Of a DNA stretch of 64,000 nucleotides, positions 1 through 9,009 are shown one piece after another. This stretch comes from Saccharopolyspora spinosa NRRL 18395 (GTDB taxonomy: Bacteria > Actinomycetota > Actinomycetes > Mycobacteriales > Pseudonocardiaceae), in assembly GCF_000194155.1 (NCBI RefSeq), contig NZ_GL877878.1:1452351-1516350 (forward strand). The letters run 5' to 3'. The notes beneath the pieces were generated by a model that was not told where the DNA came from, did no database searches, and worked only from the letters and a program-made list of their open reading frames with translations. The position numbers and the translations under genes were made by a program. Numbering within the stretch: the stretch's first letter is position 1; each line of letters opens with the position of its first letter.

Positions 1-2
1 AC

Positions 3-632
3 CCCTACTACCCGACCTACTACCTACCGGCGGAGGACGTCAAGGCGACGCTGCGCCCGACCGGTGAAACCCGCCACATCGACCGCGTCGGGGACGGCGA
101 CGTGCACGACGTGCTGGTCGACGGAACCGTCGCCGAGGGCGCCGCCGTCCGGTTCCCGGACTCCTCCGCAGCACCGAACCTGGTGCGGCTCGAATGGGGC
201 GCGCTGGACGAGTGGTTCGAGGAGGACGAGCCCGTGTACGTGCACCCCCGCGACCCGTACAAGCGGGTCGACGTCCTGGCCAGCTCGCGGCACGTCACCG
301 TGCGGATTGGCGGCGTCGTCGTGGCCGACTCGCACCGCCCACTCGTCCTGTTCGAGACCGGGCTGCCGCCGCGCTACTACCTCCCGCTGACCGACCTCCG
401 GACCGACCTGCTGCGGCCGTCTGACCGGCGAACCCAATGCCCGTACAAGGGAACCGCGACGTACTGGAACGCGATGATCGACGGCACCGAACACGCCGAC
501 ATCGTCTGGACCTACCGCGCGCCGTTCCCGGAGAGCCAGAAGATCGCCGGTCTCGCCTGCTTCTACGACGAGCGGGTGGAGATCACCATCGACGGCGAAC
601 TTCAGGAGCAGCCGCGCACCCCGTTCTCCTGA
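3..632 (+). CDS. DUF427 domain protein, 5' end outside window
   Basis: The frame is open from base 3, so the N-terminus lies before the window. The visible 209 residues contain a DUF427-type beta-rich fold: a copy with the conserved segment RYYLPLTDLRTDLL and a nearby CPYKGTATYW followed by the TYRAPFPESQKIAGL block typical of the family's C-terminal half. Remains of a first copy (YYLPAEDVKATLRPTG) open the window, so this is probably a two-copy protein. The family has no settled enzymatic role. The tail KIAGLACFYDERVEITIDGE is the usual family ending, so the 3' end looks intact. The next gene starts 67 bases downstream. Confidence 0.85.
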   Translation, partial: PYYPTYYLPAEDVKATLRPTGETRHIDRVGDGDVHDVLVDGTVAEGAAVRFPDSSAAPNLVRLEWGALDEWFEEDEPVYVHPRDPYKRVDVLASSRHVTVRIGGVVVADSHRPLVLFETGLPPRYYLPLTDLRTDLLRPSDRRTQCPYKGTATYWNAMIDGTEHADIVWTYRAPFPESQKIAGLACFYDERVEITIDGELQEQPRTPFS

Positions 633-699
633 CAGTCCATCGTGGACGGTTTTCGGAAAGCGCTGCCACTCCGCGCGGACGAGATGACAAGATCATCCC

Positions 700-1220
700 A
701 TGCCTGCATCCCGTCGCGAACTGCTGCGCTGGCAGTTCGACCTGACCTGGTCGCTGTTCGAGCTGCACCTGGAACAGCTGAGCCCCGAGGACTTCCTCTG
801 GGAACCCGCGAAGTGCTGCTGGACGATGCGCCTGGGCGACGGCGGAGCGTGGGTGCCGGACTGGGCCGATACCGAGCCCGACCCCATCCCGGTCCCGACC
901 ATCGGCTGGGTCACCTGGCACATCGGGTGGTGGTGGAGCGTGACCATCGACCGCGCGCAGGGCCAGACGCCGCGCGACCGTACCGAGGTCGAATGGCCCG
1001 GTGCCGGGCAGCCGACCATCGACTGGCTGCGAGGGCTCCGCGCGGACTGGCTGGCGGTGCTGGACGAGCTCGCCGACGCAGACCTGGACGCCGCCGCGCC
1101 GTTCCCGTGGCAGAACGACCCGAGATGACCGTGGCCCACATGGTCGGCTGGATCAACGCGGAACTGATGAAGAACGCCGCCGAGATCGGCCAACTCCGCC
1201 TGGTTCGGGCCGCTTCGTGA
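700..1220 (+). pseudogene. DinB family protein split by one frameshift
   Basis: The first reading frame runs from ATG 700 to TGA 1126-1128 and gives 142 residues of a DinB/DUF664-type four-helix protein, including the metal-ligand-like segment TWHIGWWWS. The expected C-terminal helix, MTVAHMVGWINAELMKNAAEIGQLRL, is present in full but in another frame from 1125 to 1220. Restoring one base near 1122 would join PWQNDP to EMTVAHMV without loss. This is either a recent single-base deletion or a sequence error. DinB-like proteins are often thiol-dependent transferases; the substrate is unknown. A second, intact DinB protein lies at 45405. Confidence 0.75.
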
Positions 1221-1235
1221 GAGCCATCGCGCGGA

Positions 1236-2153
1236 TCAACGCAGCTGCGGCAGGACATCGGCCGCCAGGCGTTCGGTCTGCTCGGCGTGGTCGAACATGG
1301 GGCTGAGCAGGATGCGCTGCGCACCGGCGGCTGCTACCTCGCGCAACGCCCGCACGCAGTCCTCCGGCGTTCCGGCGACCGCGGCGGCCTCGATGGTCGA
1401 GGAGCGGCGGCCGTAAAGCCTTTCCAGCGCCGCGTTCATCCGCTCCCGCCCTCGCTCGGGCGATTCGTCGACCGCGACGTAGACGCGTTTGGCGATCGGG
1501 AATTCGGCCGCGTCCCGCTCCTGCTCGGCGAGCGCGGCGACGACGGTCCGGACCTGCTCCGCGAACTGCGCGGTGGGCGATGATCCGGCGCCGAAGAAGC
1601 CGTTGCCGTGCCGGACCGCGCGGCGCAGCGCCGCCGGGCTGCTGCCGCCGAACCAGATTGGCGGATGCGGTTTCTGGAACGGCTTGGGCTCCATCGCGGC
1701 GTCTTCGAGCTGCCAGAAGCGACCGTCGAAGGTCACCCGGGGCCGGGTCCACAGCTGCTTCATCAGCTCCAGCCCCTCGGTGAAGCGGCCGACGAAGCGC
1801 TCGGGTTCGACGCCGAACGCGGCGAACATCCGGCCCTTGCCGCCCGTGCCGACGCCGATTTCGAGGCGGCCTCGGGACAGCTGGTCCAGCGTGCTCAGGC
1901 TCTTCGCGAGGTGCACGGGGTTGTGCAGGGTGGTCACCAGCACCGCGCAGCCCAGCCGCAGCCGGTCGGTGCAGGCAGCCGCGAAGGTCATCGTCTCGAT
2001 CGGGCTCAGCTGCGGCATCGTGCCCAGCACCTGCTCCTGGGTCCAAGCGCTTTCGAAGCCGAGCTCCTCGACGCGCTTCAGGTGCGCCGCGAAGCCGGAG
2101 GCGTCGAACTCGCCGTCGGCGAAGAACTGCGGGATCGAGATCGCGAGCCTCAT
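1236..2153 (-). CDS. LLM class flavin/F420-dependent oxidoreductase
   Basis: This 305-residue protein is a luciferase-like monooxygenase family member, probably F420-dependent as is common in actinomycetes. It starts with the beta strand MRLAISIPQFF and has the TIM-barrel motifs QEQVLGTMPQLSPIETMTFAA (residues about 40-60), LAKSLSTLDQLSRGRLEIGVGTG (about 85-107) and PIWFGGSSPAALRRAVRHGNGFF (about 165-190). The frame extends to 2315, but ATG 2153 is chosen because family members begin there. It converges with the broken DinB gene upstream in map order. The substrate cannot be read from sequence. Confidence 0.85.
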   Translation of the reverse strand: MRLAISIPQFFADGEFDASGFAAHLKRVEELGFESAWTQEQVLGTMPQLSPIETMTFAAACTDRLRLGCAVLVTTLHNPVHLAKSLSTLDQLSRGRLEIGVGTGGKGRMFAAFGVEPERFVGRFTEGLELMKQLWTRPRVTFDGRFWQLEDAAMEPKPFQKPHPPIWFGGSSPAALRRAVRHGNGFFGAGSSPTAQFAEQVRTVVAALAEQERDAAEFPIAKRVYVAVDESPERGRERMNAALERLYGRRSSTIEAAAVAGTPEDCVRALREVAAAGAQRILLSPMFDHAEQTERLAADVLPQLR

Positions 2154-2355
2154 GCGCCGATCGTATCGGCGCCCGGATCGGCCGACAGCCCCTCGCCACG
2201 CAGCGCCCGGTTCTTGTCTTTGACAAGAGCGAAGCTGCGTAGCCCACCTGTGCAACTTGCACCGCAGCGGGTTCTCGGACGCCTTTTCACGAGGACAGCC
2301 CCGAAGCCGCGTCATTGGTCATACACAAATCGGCGATCCCGGAGTCGAGGATTCC

Positions 2356-3279
2356 TCAGCGGCTAACGTTGATCGCGATCTTGCCCCGGACGTGGCCGGT
2401 CTGGTTCAGCCGCAGCGCCTCGGCCGCTTGTTCCAGCGGGAAGACCTCGGCGATCGGCACGGTCAGCTTGCCTGCATCGACCAGATCGGCGAGTACCTGC
2501 AGGTCGTCGCCGTCGGGGCGAACCCACGCGTAGGTCCCGCCCGCGTCCGCGACGGAGGCGTCGGCGATGGAGCCGTGGCGCCCGCCGTCCCGCAGGACCG
2601 CCTGCGTGACCGGCAGAGCTCCCCCGGCGAAGTCGACAACCACGTCGACGCCGACCGGCGCCAACGCGCGCACGCGCTCGACCAGGCCCTCGCCGTAGGC
2701 GACGGGCTCGACGCCGAGCGACCGGAGGAACTCATGGTTTCGCTCCGAGGCGGTGCCGATCACGCGTGCGCCCTTGGCCAGCGCGATCTGCGAACCGAGC
2801 ACCCCGACTCCCCCGGCGGCGGCGTGGATCAGCACGATGTCATCGGACTCGGTGCCGAGCCGGGTGAGCAGTTGGTAGGCGGTCAGCCCCGCCAACGGGA
2901 GCCCGGCGGCCTGGTCCCAGTCCCCGGCGGCCGGTTTCCGCGCCACCGACCGCGTCGGCACCGGGATGAACTCCGAATACGTCCCGTCGTGGACGAAGTC
3001 CTTACGCGCGTACGCGATGACCTCCTCGCCGGGCAGGAACTCCGGTGTATCGAGCCCGACCGACTCGACCACCCCTGCGACGTCCCAGCCCGGCACCACC
3101 GGGAAGAACGTCTGCATCGCGCCGTCGAGGTACCCGGCCATCAGCTTCCAGTCCACCGGGTTCACCGCGGCGCTGCGCACCCGGATCAGTACCTCGCCCG
3201 GCGCCACCTTCGGCATCGGCAGCTCGGCGAGTTCGAGGACCTCCGGATCACCGTACTGCTGGTAGCTCATCGCCCTCAT
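2356..3279 (-). CDS. NADP-dependent quinone oxidoreductase-like MDR protein
   Basis: A 307-residue medium-chain dehydrogenase/reductase of the zinc-independent quinone oxidoreductase type. Residues 1-125 form the GroES-like domain (PGWDVAGVVESVG). The Rossmann domain has the NADPH loop IHAAAGGVGVLGSQIALAKGARVIGT at about 150-175. No cysteine or histidine zinc ligands are seen at the usual places, in line with QOR enzymes that reduce quinones or enoyl carbonyls. ATG 3279 and ATG 3270 are both possible starts. It lies codirectional with the LLM oxidoreductase but 200 bases apart, so a shared transcript is possible, not shown. Confidence 0.85.
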   Translation of the reverse strand: MRAMSYQQYGDPEVLELAELPMPKVAPGEVLIRVRSAAVNPVDWKLMAGYLDGAMQTFFPVVPGWDVAGVVESVGLDTPEFLPGEEVIAYARKDFVHDGTYSEFIPVPTRSVARKPAAGDWDQAAGLPLAGLTAYQLLTRLGTESDDIVLIHAAAGGVGVLGSQIALAKGARVIGTASERNHEFLRSLGVEPVAYGEGLVERVRALAPVGVDVVVDFAGGALPVTQAVLRDGGRHGSIADASVADAGGTYAWVRPDGDDLQVLADLVDAGKLTVPIAEVFPLEQAAEALRLNQTGHVRGKIAINVSR

Positions 3280-3377
3280 GTGACATCCAAGGATCGCTGG
3301 GACACAACATCAGCATGACCGCTCCCGCCGCAGGCGGCCCGCCGGAGGGAATGGACCAGGTGAGGGGCACCCGCGCC

Positions 3378-3530
3378 CTGAAATGGTCCCCGGAAGTTGG
3401 ACTCGTTAAGTAAGAGTCTAGGCCGCGAGGGTCTGGGCCCGGTATTGCACCGGGCTCAGGCCCTTGCAGTGTGTGTGGCCTCGAGTGGTGTTGAACCAGG
3501 TGATGTAGTCGTCCAGCGCGGTCGAGGGCG
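3378..3530 (-). pseudogene. IS3-family transposase 3' end remnant
   Basis: The minus strand encodes the C-terminal tail of an IS3-type rve transposase: LDDYITWFNTTRGHTHCKGL followed by SPVQYRAQTLAA and a stop at 3418. Just beyond it (3380-3410) stands a segment of the kind found at IS3-family ends (tggtccccggaagttggact). Upstream the match is lost within about 35 codons, so only the last part of the element survives. It separates the oxidoreductase gene from another relic. Confidence 0.65.
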
Positions 3531-3599
3531 GCGTCGATGCTCGTGTCCAGGAGCATGCCGCTGGCCGCCAGACTGGCGAAACCATGCAGGCCAGCGAAC

Positions 3600-3770
3600 A
3601 CGGCGAGGCCTTTCGCGGGGATCCGGCGGTTCGACGACTTCCAGCAATCCCTGGTCTGGCCCGCAACACCCTCAACGCCCGGCTGCGCGGAACCGCTGAC
3701 CGCCGACTCGGTCACAAGGAACTCGGCCCCGGGTTCCCCGCCCAGCTCGCCGACCGCGAGGACGTCCGGG
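3600..3770 (+). pseudogene. HxlR-type regulator fragment, frameshifted
   Basis: Two plus-strand frames together recall the winged-helix core of HxlR family regulators. One frame gives RFDDFQQSL at 3627-3653 and the next gives LARNTLNARLR at about 3655-3690; joining them needs a one-base shift. The family normally reads F-DFQ-SLGIARNTLNARL at this place. What follows (LTADSV) is in yet another frame and the rest cannot be recognised. The fragment is not translatable as one protein. Confidence 0.5.
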
Positions 3771-4012
3771 CGCGCTTCGGGAAACGGCCGGAGTGGCCGC
3801 CCCACGACTCGCGACAGTCCCGAGCCAAACCGATTCAGCGCGGTTCAGCGGTTCAGCAAGCTCCGAGTGTCATGTATACGTAGACCTCGGGCAGCTGTCC
3901 CGAGCCACTTCGGGGTCTTACGCTGTGCACATCACACAACGCTCCGCCCGCGGCGCACCCGGCAAGCACTGCACGGCAGCGTGTGAACGTCGATCAAGAC
4001 AGGAGTTGCAAC

Positions 4013-4834
4013 TTGAGCGAGCCGACGTACTACGCCCCCGAGGGCGGCCTGCCGTCGCAGACCACGCTGCTGACCGACCGGGCGGTCGTGAAGGAGGCGT
4101 ACACCGTCATCCCTCGTGGCGTGCTTCGCGACATCGTCACCAGCAACCTGCCCGGGTGGGACAGCACCCGCGCGTGGATCCTCGCCAAGCCGATCGCCGG
4201 GTTCGCCACCACGTTCGCGCAGTACATCGTCGAGGTCTCGCCCGGCGGTGGCAGCGCCGAGCCGGAACCGGAGAGCGGCGTCGAGTCGGTGCTGTTCCTG
4301 CTCACCGGCACGCTGAACGTCGTCATCGAGGGCGAGAAGCACGTCCTCACCGCGGGCGGGTACGCGTACCTCCCGGCGGGCGGCAGCTGGTCGGTGGCCA
4401 ACGAGTCCGACGCAGCGGCGACCTTTCAGTGGGTCCGCAAGGCCTACGAGCCGGTGGCGGGCTATCCGACGCCGAAGGCGTTCGCCGTGCAGGAGCAGGA
4501 CATCGAGCCGACGCCGATGCCCGACACCAACGGTGTGTGGGCCACCACTCGGTTCGTCGACCCGAACGACCTCTCGCACGACATGCACGTCAACATCGTG
4601 ACGTTCGATCCCGGTGCGGTGATCCCGTTCGCCGAGACGCACGTGATGGAGCACGGCCTCTACGTCCTCGAAGGCAAGGCGGTGTACCGCCTCAACGACG
4701 ACTGGGTCGAGGTCGAGGCCGGAGACTTCATGTGGCTGCGAGCCTTCTGCCCGCAGGCCTGCTACGCGGGTGGTCCGGGCAAGTTCCGCTACCTGCTCTA
4801 CAAGGACGTCAACCGGCAGATCAAGCTGACCTGA
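4013..4834 (+). CDS. (S)-ureidoglycine aminohydrolase, bicupin
   Basis: A 273-residue protein with two cupin halves. It closely resembles (S)-ureidoglycine aminohydrolase (AllE/YlbA), which releases ammonia from ureidoglycine to give ureidoglycolate in allantoin breakdown. Hallmarks are EPTYYAPEGGLP at the start, VLFLLTGTLNVVIEGEKH and GGYAYLPAGGSW in the first cupin, and PFAETHVMEHGLYVLEGKAVY in the second, where E, H and the following E/H pattern fit the Mn-binding site. The TTG at 4013 is preferred because AGGAG lies 7 bases upstream; the frame is open from GTG 3983. No allantoicase or allantoinase gene is nearby, so its pathway partners lie elsewhere. Confidence 0.85.
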   Translation: MSEPTYYAPEGGLPSQTTLLTDRAVVKEAYTVIPRGVLRDIVTSNLPGWDSTRAWILAKPIAGFATTFAQYIVEVSPGGGSAEPEPESGVESVLFLLTGTLNVVIEGEKHVLTAGGYAYLPAGGSWSVANESDAAATFQWVRKAYEPVAGYPTPKAFAVQEQDIEPTPMPDTNGVWATTRFVDPNDLSHDMHVNIVTFDPGAVIPFAETHVMEHGLYVLEGKAVYRLNDDWVEVEAGDFMWLRAFCPQACYAGGPGKFRYLLYKDVNRQIKLT

Positions 4835-4859
4835 CGCACCTCCCAGGCATGGCGCAGCG

Positions 4860-4886
4860 GTGGCCCGGCGGTTTCCGCCGGGCCAC
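4860..4886 (+). terminator. Strong GC hairpin after the ureidoglycine aminohydrolase gene
   Basis: A perfect 12-bp stem (GTGGCCCGGCGG at 4860-4871 against 4875-4886) closes on a 3-base TTT loop, 25 bases after the stop codon. There is no long T run, as is common for actinomycete terminators. The next gene starts about 100 bases on. Confidence 0.75.
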
Positions 4887-4987
4887 GCTCGTTCGCACTG
4901 GTGCACCGCCCGGGCGCAGAGTAGAACGAGGGTGTCGGACCCGGCGCCGGCGAGCAGGCGCACGGGAGTGCCGCACGGGAGGTGCCC

Positions 4988-6805
4988 GTGACTCCGAGCC
5001 AACAACCTTCGGGATTCCTGCCGATCGCCGACCACGGGTTGATCGGTGACTTGCGCAGCGTGGCGCTGGTGGGCACCAACGGCACGATCGACTGGTACTG
5101 CTGCGGCCGCTTCGACGGTCCGAGCGTCTTCGCGGCCATCCTCGACGCCGACCGGGGCGGCTCGTTCGAACTCGCGGCCGACGTGCCCGCGCGGACCAAG
5201 CAGTTCTACTTCCCGGACACAAACGTGCTGATCACCCGGTTCTTCGCCGAGGACGGCGTCGGCGAGATCCAGGACTTCATGCCGATCGTGGACGATTCGC
5301 GCGAGGCCGGCCGGCACCGGCTGATCCGCCGGGTGGTGTGCGTGCGGGGGTCGCTGCCGTTCCGCGCCCGGGTGGCGCCTCGGCTCGACTACGCCACATG
5401 TCCGCACACCCTGCGCGTCGAGGGCTGCCACGCGATCTTCGAGTCGGCGTCGCTGTCCCTGGCGCTGACCGCAAGCGTGCCGGTCGAGCCCGATGGAACG
5501 GACGTTTGGTCGGCGTTCAAGCTGCACGAGGGCGAGGTCGCGGTGTTCGCACTCGACCAGGTGGGCGGCGACGTGATGCCTCGGACGTGCCCGCTGGCCG
5601 AGGCCGAACGCGAGTTCGCCGCCACGGTGCGATTCTGGCGGCAGTGGCTGTCCGCGTCCCGCTACCGCGGTCGGTGGCGAGAGATGGTGCACCGATCCGC
5701 GCTGACGCTGAAGCTGCTCACCTACGCGCCGACCGGCGCGATCGTGGCCGCGCCGACGACGAGCCTGCCGGAGAGCATCGGCGGCGCGCGGAACTGGGAC
5801 TACCGCTACGTGTGGATTCGCGACGCCGCGTTCTGCGTGTACGCCCTGCTGCGGCTGGGGTTCACCGCGGAGGCCGAGGCGTTCATGGGGTTCCTGTCCA
5901 AGTACGTCGACCTCCGCCACTGCGACTCGTCGGGACCGTTGCAGATCATGTACGGCATCGACGGGCGCAGCGAACTGCCCGAACGCGAAATTCCCCACCT
6001 CAGCGGCTACCTGGGCTCGGCCCCCGTGCGCGTCGGCAACGCCGCCGTCCACCAGTTCCAGCTGGACATCTACGGGGCGCTGATCGACTCGATCTACCTC
6101 TACGACAAGTGGGGTGCGCCGATCTCCAGCGAGCGCTGGGACGAAGTGGTCGACGTGGTGGACTGGGTCTGCGCCAACTGGGACCGCCCCGACGAGGGCG
6201 TCTGGGAAACCCGCGGCGGACGCAAGAACTTCCTGTACTCGCGGCTGATGTGCTGGGTGGCGATCGAACGCGCCATGCGGCTGGCCAACCACCGGGGTCT
6301 GCCTGCCGACATCCCGCGGTGGCGGCAGGCCCGCGACACGATCTACCGGCAGATCATGAAGCGCGGCTGGTCGGACAAGCGCCACGCGTTCGTCCAGCAC
6401 GAGGACGACGACGTGCTCGACGCCGCGGTGCTCATGATGCCGTTGGCCAAGTTCGTCTCCCCGACGGACCCGAAGTGGCTGTCGACGCTCGACGCGCTGG
6501 GCGAGCACCTGGTGTCGGACTCGCTGGTCTACCGCTACGACCCGCAGGCCAGCCCGGACGGGCTGCCAGGCACCGAGGGCACGTTCTCGATCTGTTCGTT
6601 CTGGTACGTCGAGGCGCTGACCCGCGCCGGACGCCTCGAAGAAGCACGGCTGGCGTTCGAGAAGATGCTCACCTACGCAAACCACCTGGGCCTCTACGCG
6701 GAGGAGATCGGCCACACCGGCGAGCAACTGGGCAACTTCCCCCAGGCATTCACCCACCTCGCCCTGATCAGCGCCGCATTCAACCTCGACCGGGCCCTCG
6801 GCTGA
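4988..6805 (+). CDS. Glycoside hydrolase family 15 protein
   Basis: A protein of about 605 residues with the two-domain layout of bacterial GH15 enzymes (glucoamylase or actinobacterial trehalase). The N-terminal beta-sandwich begins ADHGLIGDLRSVALVGTNGT and IDWYCCGRFDGPSVF. The (alpha/alpha)6 barrel has the hallmark SIGGARNWDYRYVWIRDAAF near residue 260 and the C-terminal EEIGHTGEQLGNFPQAFTHL near 580, where the catalytic base is expected. GGAGG at 4978-4982 points to GTG 4988 as the start; GTG 4982 overlaps it. There is no signal peptide, so it acts in the cytoplasm. Trehalose or glucosides are plausible substrates. Confidence 0.88.
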   Translation: MTPSQQPSGFLPIADHGLIGDLRSVALVGTNGTIDWYCCGRFDGPSVFAAILDADRGGSFELAADVPARTKQFYFPDTNVLITRFFAEDGVGEIQDFMPIVDDSREAGRHRLIRRVVCVRGSLPFRARVAPRLDYATCPHTLRVEGCHAIFESASLSLALTASVPVEPDGTDVWSAFKLHEGEVAVFALDQVGGDVMPRTCPLAEAEREFAATVRFWRQWLSASRYRGRWREMVHRSALTLKLLTYAPTGAIVAAPTTSLPESIGGARNWDYRYVWIRDAAFCVYALLRLGFTAEAEAFMGFLSKYVDLRHCDSSGPLQIMYGIDGRSELPEREIPHLSGYLGSAPVRVGNAAVHQFQLDIYGALIDSIYLYDKWGAPISSERWDEVVDVVDWVCANWDRPDEGVWETRGGRKNFLYSRLMCWVAIERAMRLANHRGLPADIPRWRQARDTIYRQIMKRGWSDKRHAFVQHEDDDVLDAAVLMMPLAKFVSPTDPKWLSTLDALGEHLVSDSLVYRYDPQASPDGLPGTEGTFSICSFWYVEALTRAGRLEEARLAFEKMLTYANHLGLYAEEIGHTGEQLGNFPQAFTHLALISAAFNLDRALG

Positions 6806-6871
6806 CCCAGCCGGGCCGATGCCACCGGCGCAGGCCACCAAAGGCGAACGATAATTTGCCCGCATCAGTTC

Positions 6872-7228
6872 GTGTCTTTGCACGGTGTCGATCTCGACGC
6901 CATGCTCGCCGTTGTCGACAATCGTTCGTACGCGCGTGGTGTGCGGTACGCCGAGCAGCACGCGGTTGTGCGGATGCACTGGGACGATCCGGAAAACGCC
7001 CGTGCCGGCACCGTGCATGGCCGAGACGGCGATTTCTACCAGCCGGTGGCGTACTTCCGCGAGCTCGGCGGCGCGTCTCTCGGATTCGCGAAAGGCAAGT
7101 GCGACTGCCCGGTCTCGTTCAACTGCGAGCACGTGCTGACCACGATGCAGGAAGTAAAGATGATGGACGAGGGCAATCTGTTCGGTGCAGGCCTGAACGC
7201 AGAAAGGATCCGCGAACTGCTCACCTAG
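6872..7228 (+). CDS. Stand-alone SWIM zinc-finger protein
   Basis: A 118-residue protein whose residues about 80-95 read GKCDCPVSFNCEHV, the CxC...CxH zinc ligand pattern of SWIM domains. The preceding part (AMLAVVDNRSYARGVRYAEQ) matches the region that precedes the SWIM finger in bacterial SNF2 helicases, but no helicase follows: a stop comes after LNAERIRELLT. It is either a small SWIM adaptor or the detached front end of a helicase gene. The start is GTG 6872 or TTG 6878, and no clear Shine-Dalgarno sequence is visible. It converges with the DUF5996 gene. Confidence 0.6.
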   Translation: MSLHGVDLDAMLAVVDNRSYARGVRYAEQHAVVRMHWDDPENARAGTVHGRDGDFYQPVAYFRELGGASLGFAKGKCDCPVSFNCEHVLTTMQEVKMMDEGNLFGAGLNAERIRELLT

Positions 7229-7276
7229 CCGAAGAGTCGCCTCGGCAATCGACGCCCCACACGCACCACACCTCGA

Positions 7277-8197
7277 CTACCGGGTGGTTTCCAGCTGGCT
7301 GCGGTCCCAGCCACCGCGTTCGGCGGCGGCTTCGTAGGTGGTCTGCAGGAACTCGAGCAAGGTTGCATCCGGGTCCGCCGCGGTTCGCACGGTCTCGTAC
7401 GGCAGCAGGAACTCGCCGACCTCGGGGCTGTAGAAGGCGTCCTCCGGGCAGACCGGGTGCTGAGCATACTCGGCGGGTTCGGGGTACGCGTACGAGTAGA
7501 AGGTGCCCTCACCGGGTCCGCCCGGCCAGAACCCGCAGCTGCTGAGCTCGTGGGAATAACCCTCTACCATCACCCAGTCCGCGCAGTTGGGTGCGCCGCC
7601 GGGATGTTCCGGCGCGGTGCGGCCGGAGAACCGGGTGACCGCCAGGTCCATCGCGCCCCAGAAGAAGTGGACCGGGCTGACCTTCCCCACGAACCGGGAC
7701 CGGAACGCGGTCAGCACCCGGTGGGCGGCGAGCAGCTGCCGCCAGAACAGGCGCGCGTGCTCCGGGTGGTAGGAGGCGTGTTCGCTGTCTTCCTCGAACG
7801 GAATGGCATGCTCGATCTCCCTCGGCATCGTCCAGATGGAAACCGGCAGGTCTAGCTCGCGGAGCGCGGTCATGGTCTCCCGGTAGAACTCCGAGACCGA
7901 TTTCGGTTCCAATCGGACCTGCCGGGCGTCGCCGCTGCTCGATCGGATGTGCAGCTGGTGTGCGCAGAAGTCGAACTCGATGTCGAACGCCCGCCCGTCG
8001 TGCGGCATCACCGAGGTGGTCAGCCCGCGAGCCGAGACGTACAGCGGAACCTGCCACCAGTGGTTGAGCATGGGCTCCATCGCCAACCGGACCTTCCCCA
8101 CGACCTGGGTCCACATGTGCAGCGTGTCGCGAGTCTCGGCCCAATCCTGCACGAGCAGCGAAGGCCAATCCCCGACCGAATCTCGAACACCCGTCAT
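7277..8197 (-). CDS. DUF5996 family protein
   Basis: A 306-residue cytoplasmic protein matching the actinobacterial DUF5996 family. Recognisable blocks are HMWTQVVGKVRLAMEPMLNH followed by WWQVPLYVSARGL, then FDIEFDFCAHQLHI, SPVHFFWGAMDLAVTRFSGR and PDATLLEFLQTTYEAAA at the C-terminus. No enzymatic motif is known for the family. ATG 8197 is chosen because family proteins start close to SWPSL/DWPSL; the frame remains open to 8272 without conserved sequence. Confidence 0.8.
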   Translation of the reverse strand: MTGVRDSVGDWPSLLVQDWAETRDTLHMWTQVVGKVRLAMEPMLNHWWQVPLYVSARGLTTSVMPHDGRAFDIEFDFCAHQLHIRSSSGDARQVRLEPKSVSEFYRETMTALRELDLPVSIWTMPREIEHAIPFEEDSEHASYHPEHARLFWRQLLAAHRVLTAFRSRFVGKVSPVHFFWGAMDLAVTRFSGRTAPEHPGGAPNCADWVMVEGYSHELSSCGFWPGGPGEGTFYSYAYPEPAEYAQHPVCPEDAFYSPEVGEFLLPYETVRTAADPDATLLEFLQTTYEAAAERGGWDRSQLETTR

Positions 8198-8887
8198 AGC
8201 CGCCCCCCGGCACGCCTGACCTGACGGGCCCAGTGTGCATTTCCGGCCGCCCCACCGCGCTGCGGAGCACACTTACGAACGTGCACGCGTTTGCTCACGA
8301 AATCGCGCCCGACCAGTGTGAGAACGCCACGGCCTGGCAGTGCGCGACCCTACGACTGGCGCTGCGCAGCGAGCCACCCGAACCGACGGAGCGCGCGGGC
8401 AAACCACTCCGTTTCGTCGGCCAGGCATCCAAGGCTTGCCGTATCGACATCACCGAGGGAGATCTGCTCCGCTTCACAGGCGAGGTCGCCCTGGAGCAAG
8501 CGCATGGCGGACACCATTTGTCCAGGAGTGTCGATCCGCGCCGGGATGCCGTCCGCCGCCAAAGCGTCGGATTCTCCTTGCCCACCAGCGCTTCCGAATG
8601 CGGCGGACACGATGCAGTCCGTGCACTCCCGGACAGCTCGGGGCAGACCGAGCCTCAAACCATCGGGTACACGCTGGCCGCTTGTGATACTGAGATCGGC
8701 AGTCGGCCGACCGCCCCAAGAACACAGGGAGAGCTGCCGATGGGACGACGGGCCGATCTCCAGTCGCTCCCCGCACGCTCGTTAACGCTGTCCTACACGG
8801 TCGCCGAGTGAGATGCCTTTGTCGCCGGGGTCCGTGCCGGGGAGTTCGACCTTCCACACTCCGCCCAGCCAGCGGCCTGATCCGCAC
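8198..8887. other. Stretch without a recognised gene
   Basis: Open frames run on both strands but none matches a family I recognise. The minus frame 8350-8658 (DALAADGIPARIDTPGQMV, then LGDVDTASLGCLADETEWFA) has protein-like composition and may be a worn gene. On the plus strand ATG 8740 follows GGGAGAG at a good distance and encodes only 23 residues, ending at 8811. Neither is certain. Confidence 0.35.
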
Positions 8888-8928
8888 GGGGCTGTGAGTC
8901 TCGTGGCAGCCCAAAGATTCACAGCCCC
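8888..8928. terminator. 14-bp hairpin
   Basis: GGGGCTGTGAGTCT (8888-8901) pairs with AGATTCACAGCCCC (8915-8928), with one G-T wobble and a 13-base loop. A second small dyad (gtcagg/cctgac) follows at 8937-8954. It lies 80 bases before the S4 gene and may terminate transcription arriving from the left. Its stem shares GTGAGTCT with the hairpin at 28077. Confidence 0.65.
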
Positions 8929-9009
8929 GTTGCCGTGTCAGGGATTCACCTGACGCCCGCCGACCGCACCCGCTTCGGGCCTTGGCTGGTCGTGCAATCA
9001 TGTAGTGCT

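Noticed and set aside
4013-4834. An allantoin degradation cluster
   Set aside because: Only the aminohydrolase is present; the PucR at 57145 is 53 kb away and adjoins hyuAB, so no cluster can be claimed.
3932-7132. A 1066-codon minus frame opposite the ureidoglycine aminohydrolase and GH15 genes
   Set aside because: It is antisense to two well-supported enzymes, rich in R, H, V and A as expected for a GC shadow, with no known motif.
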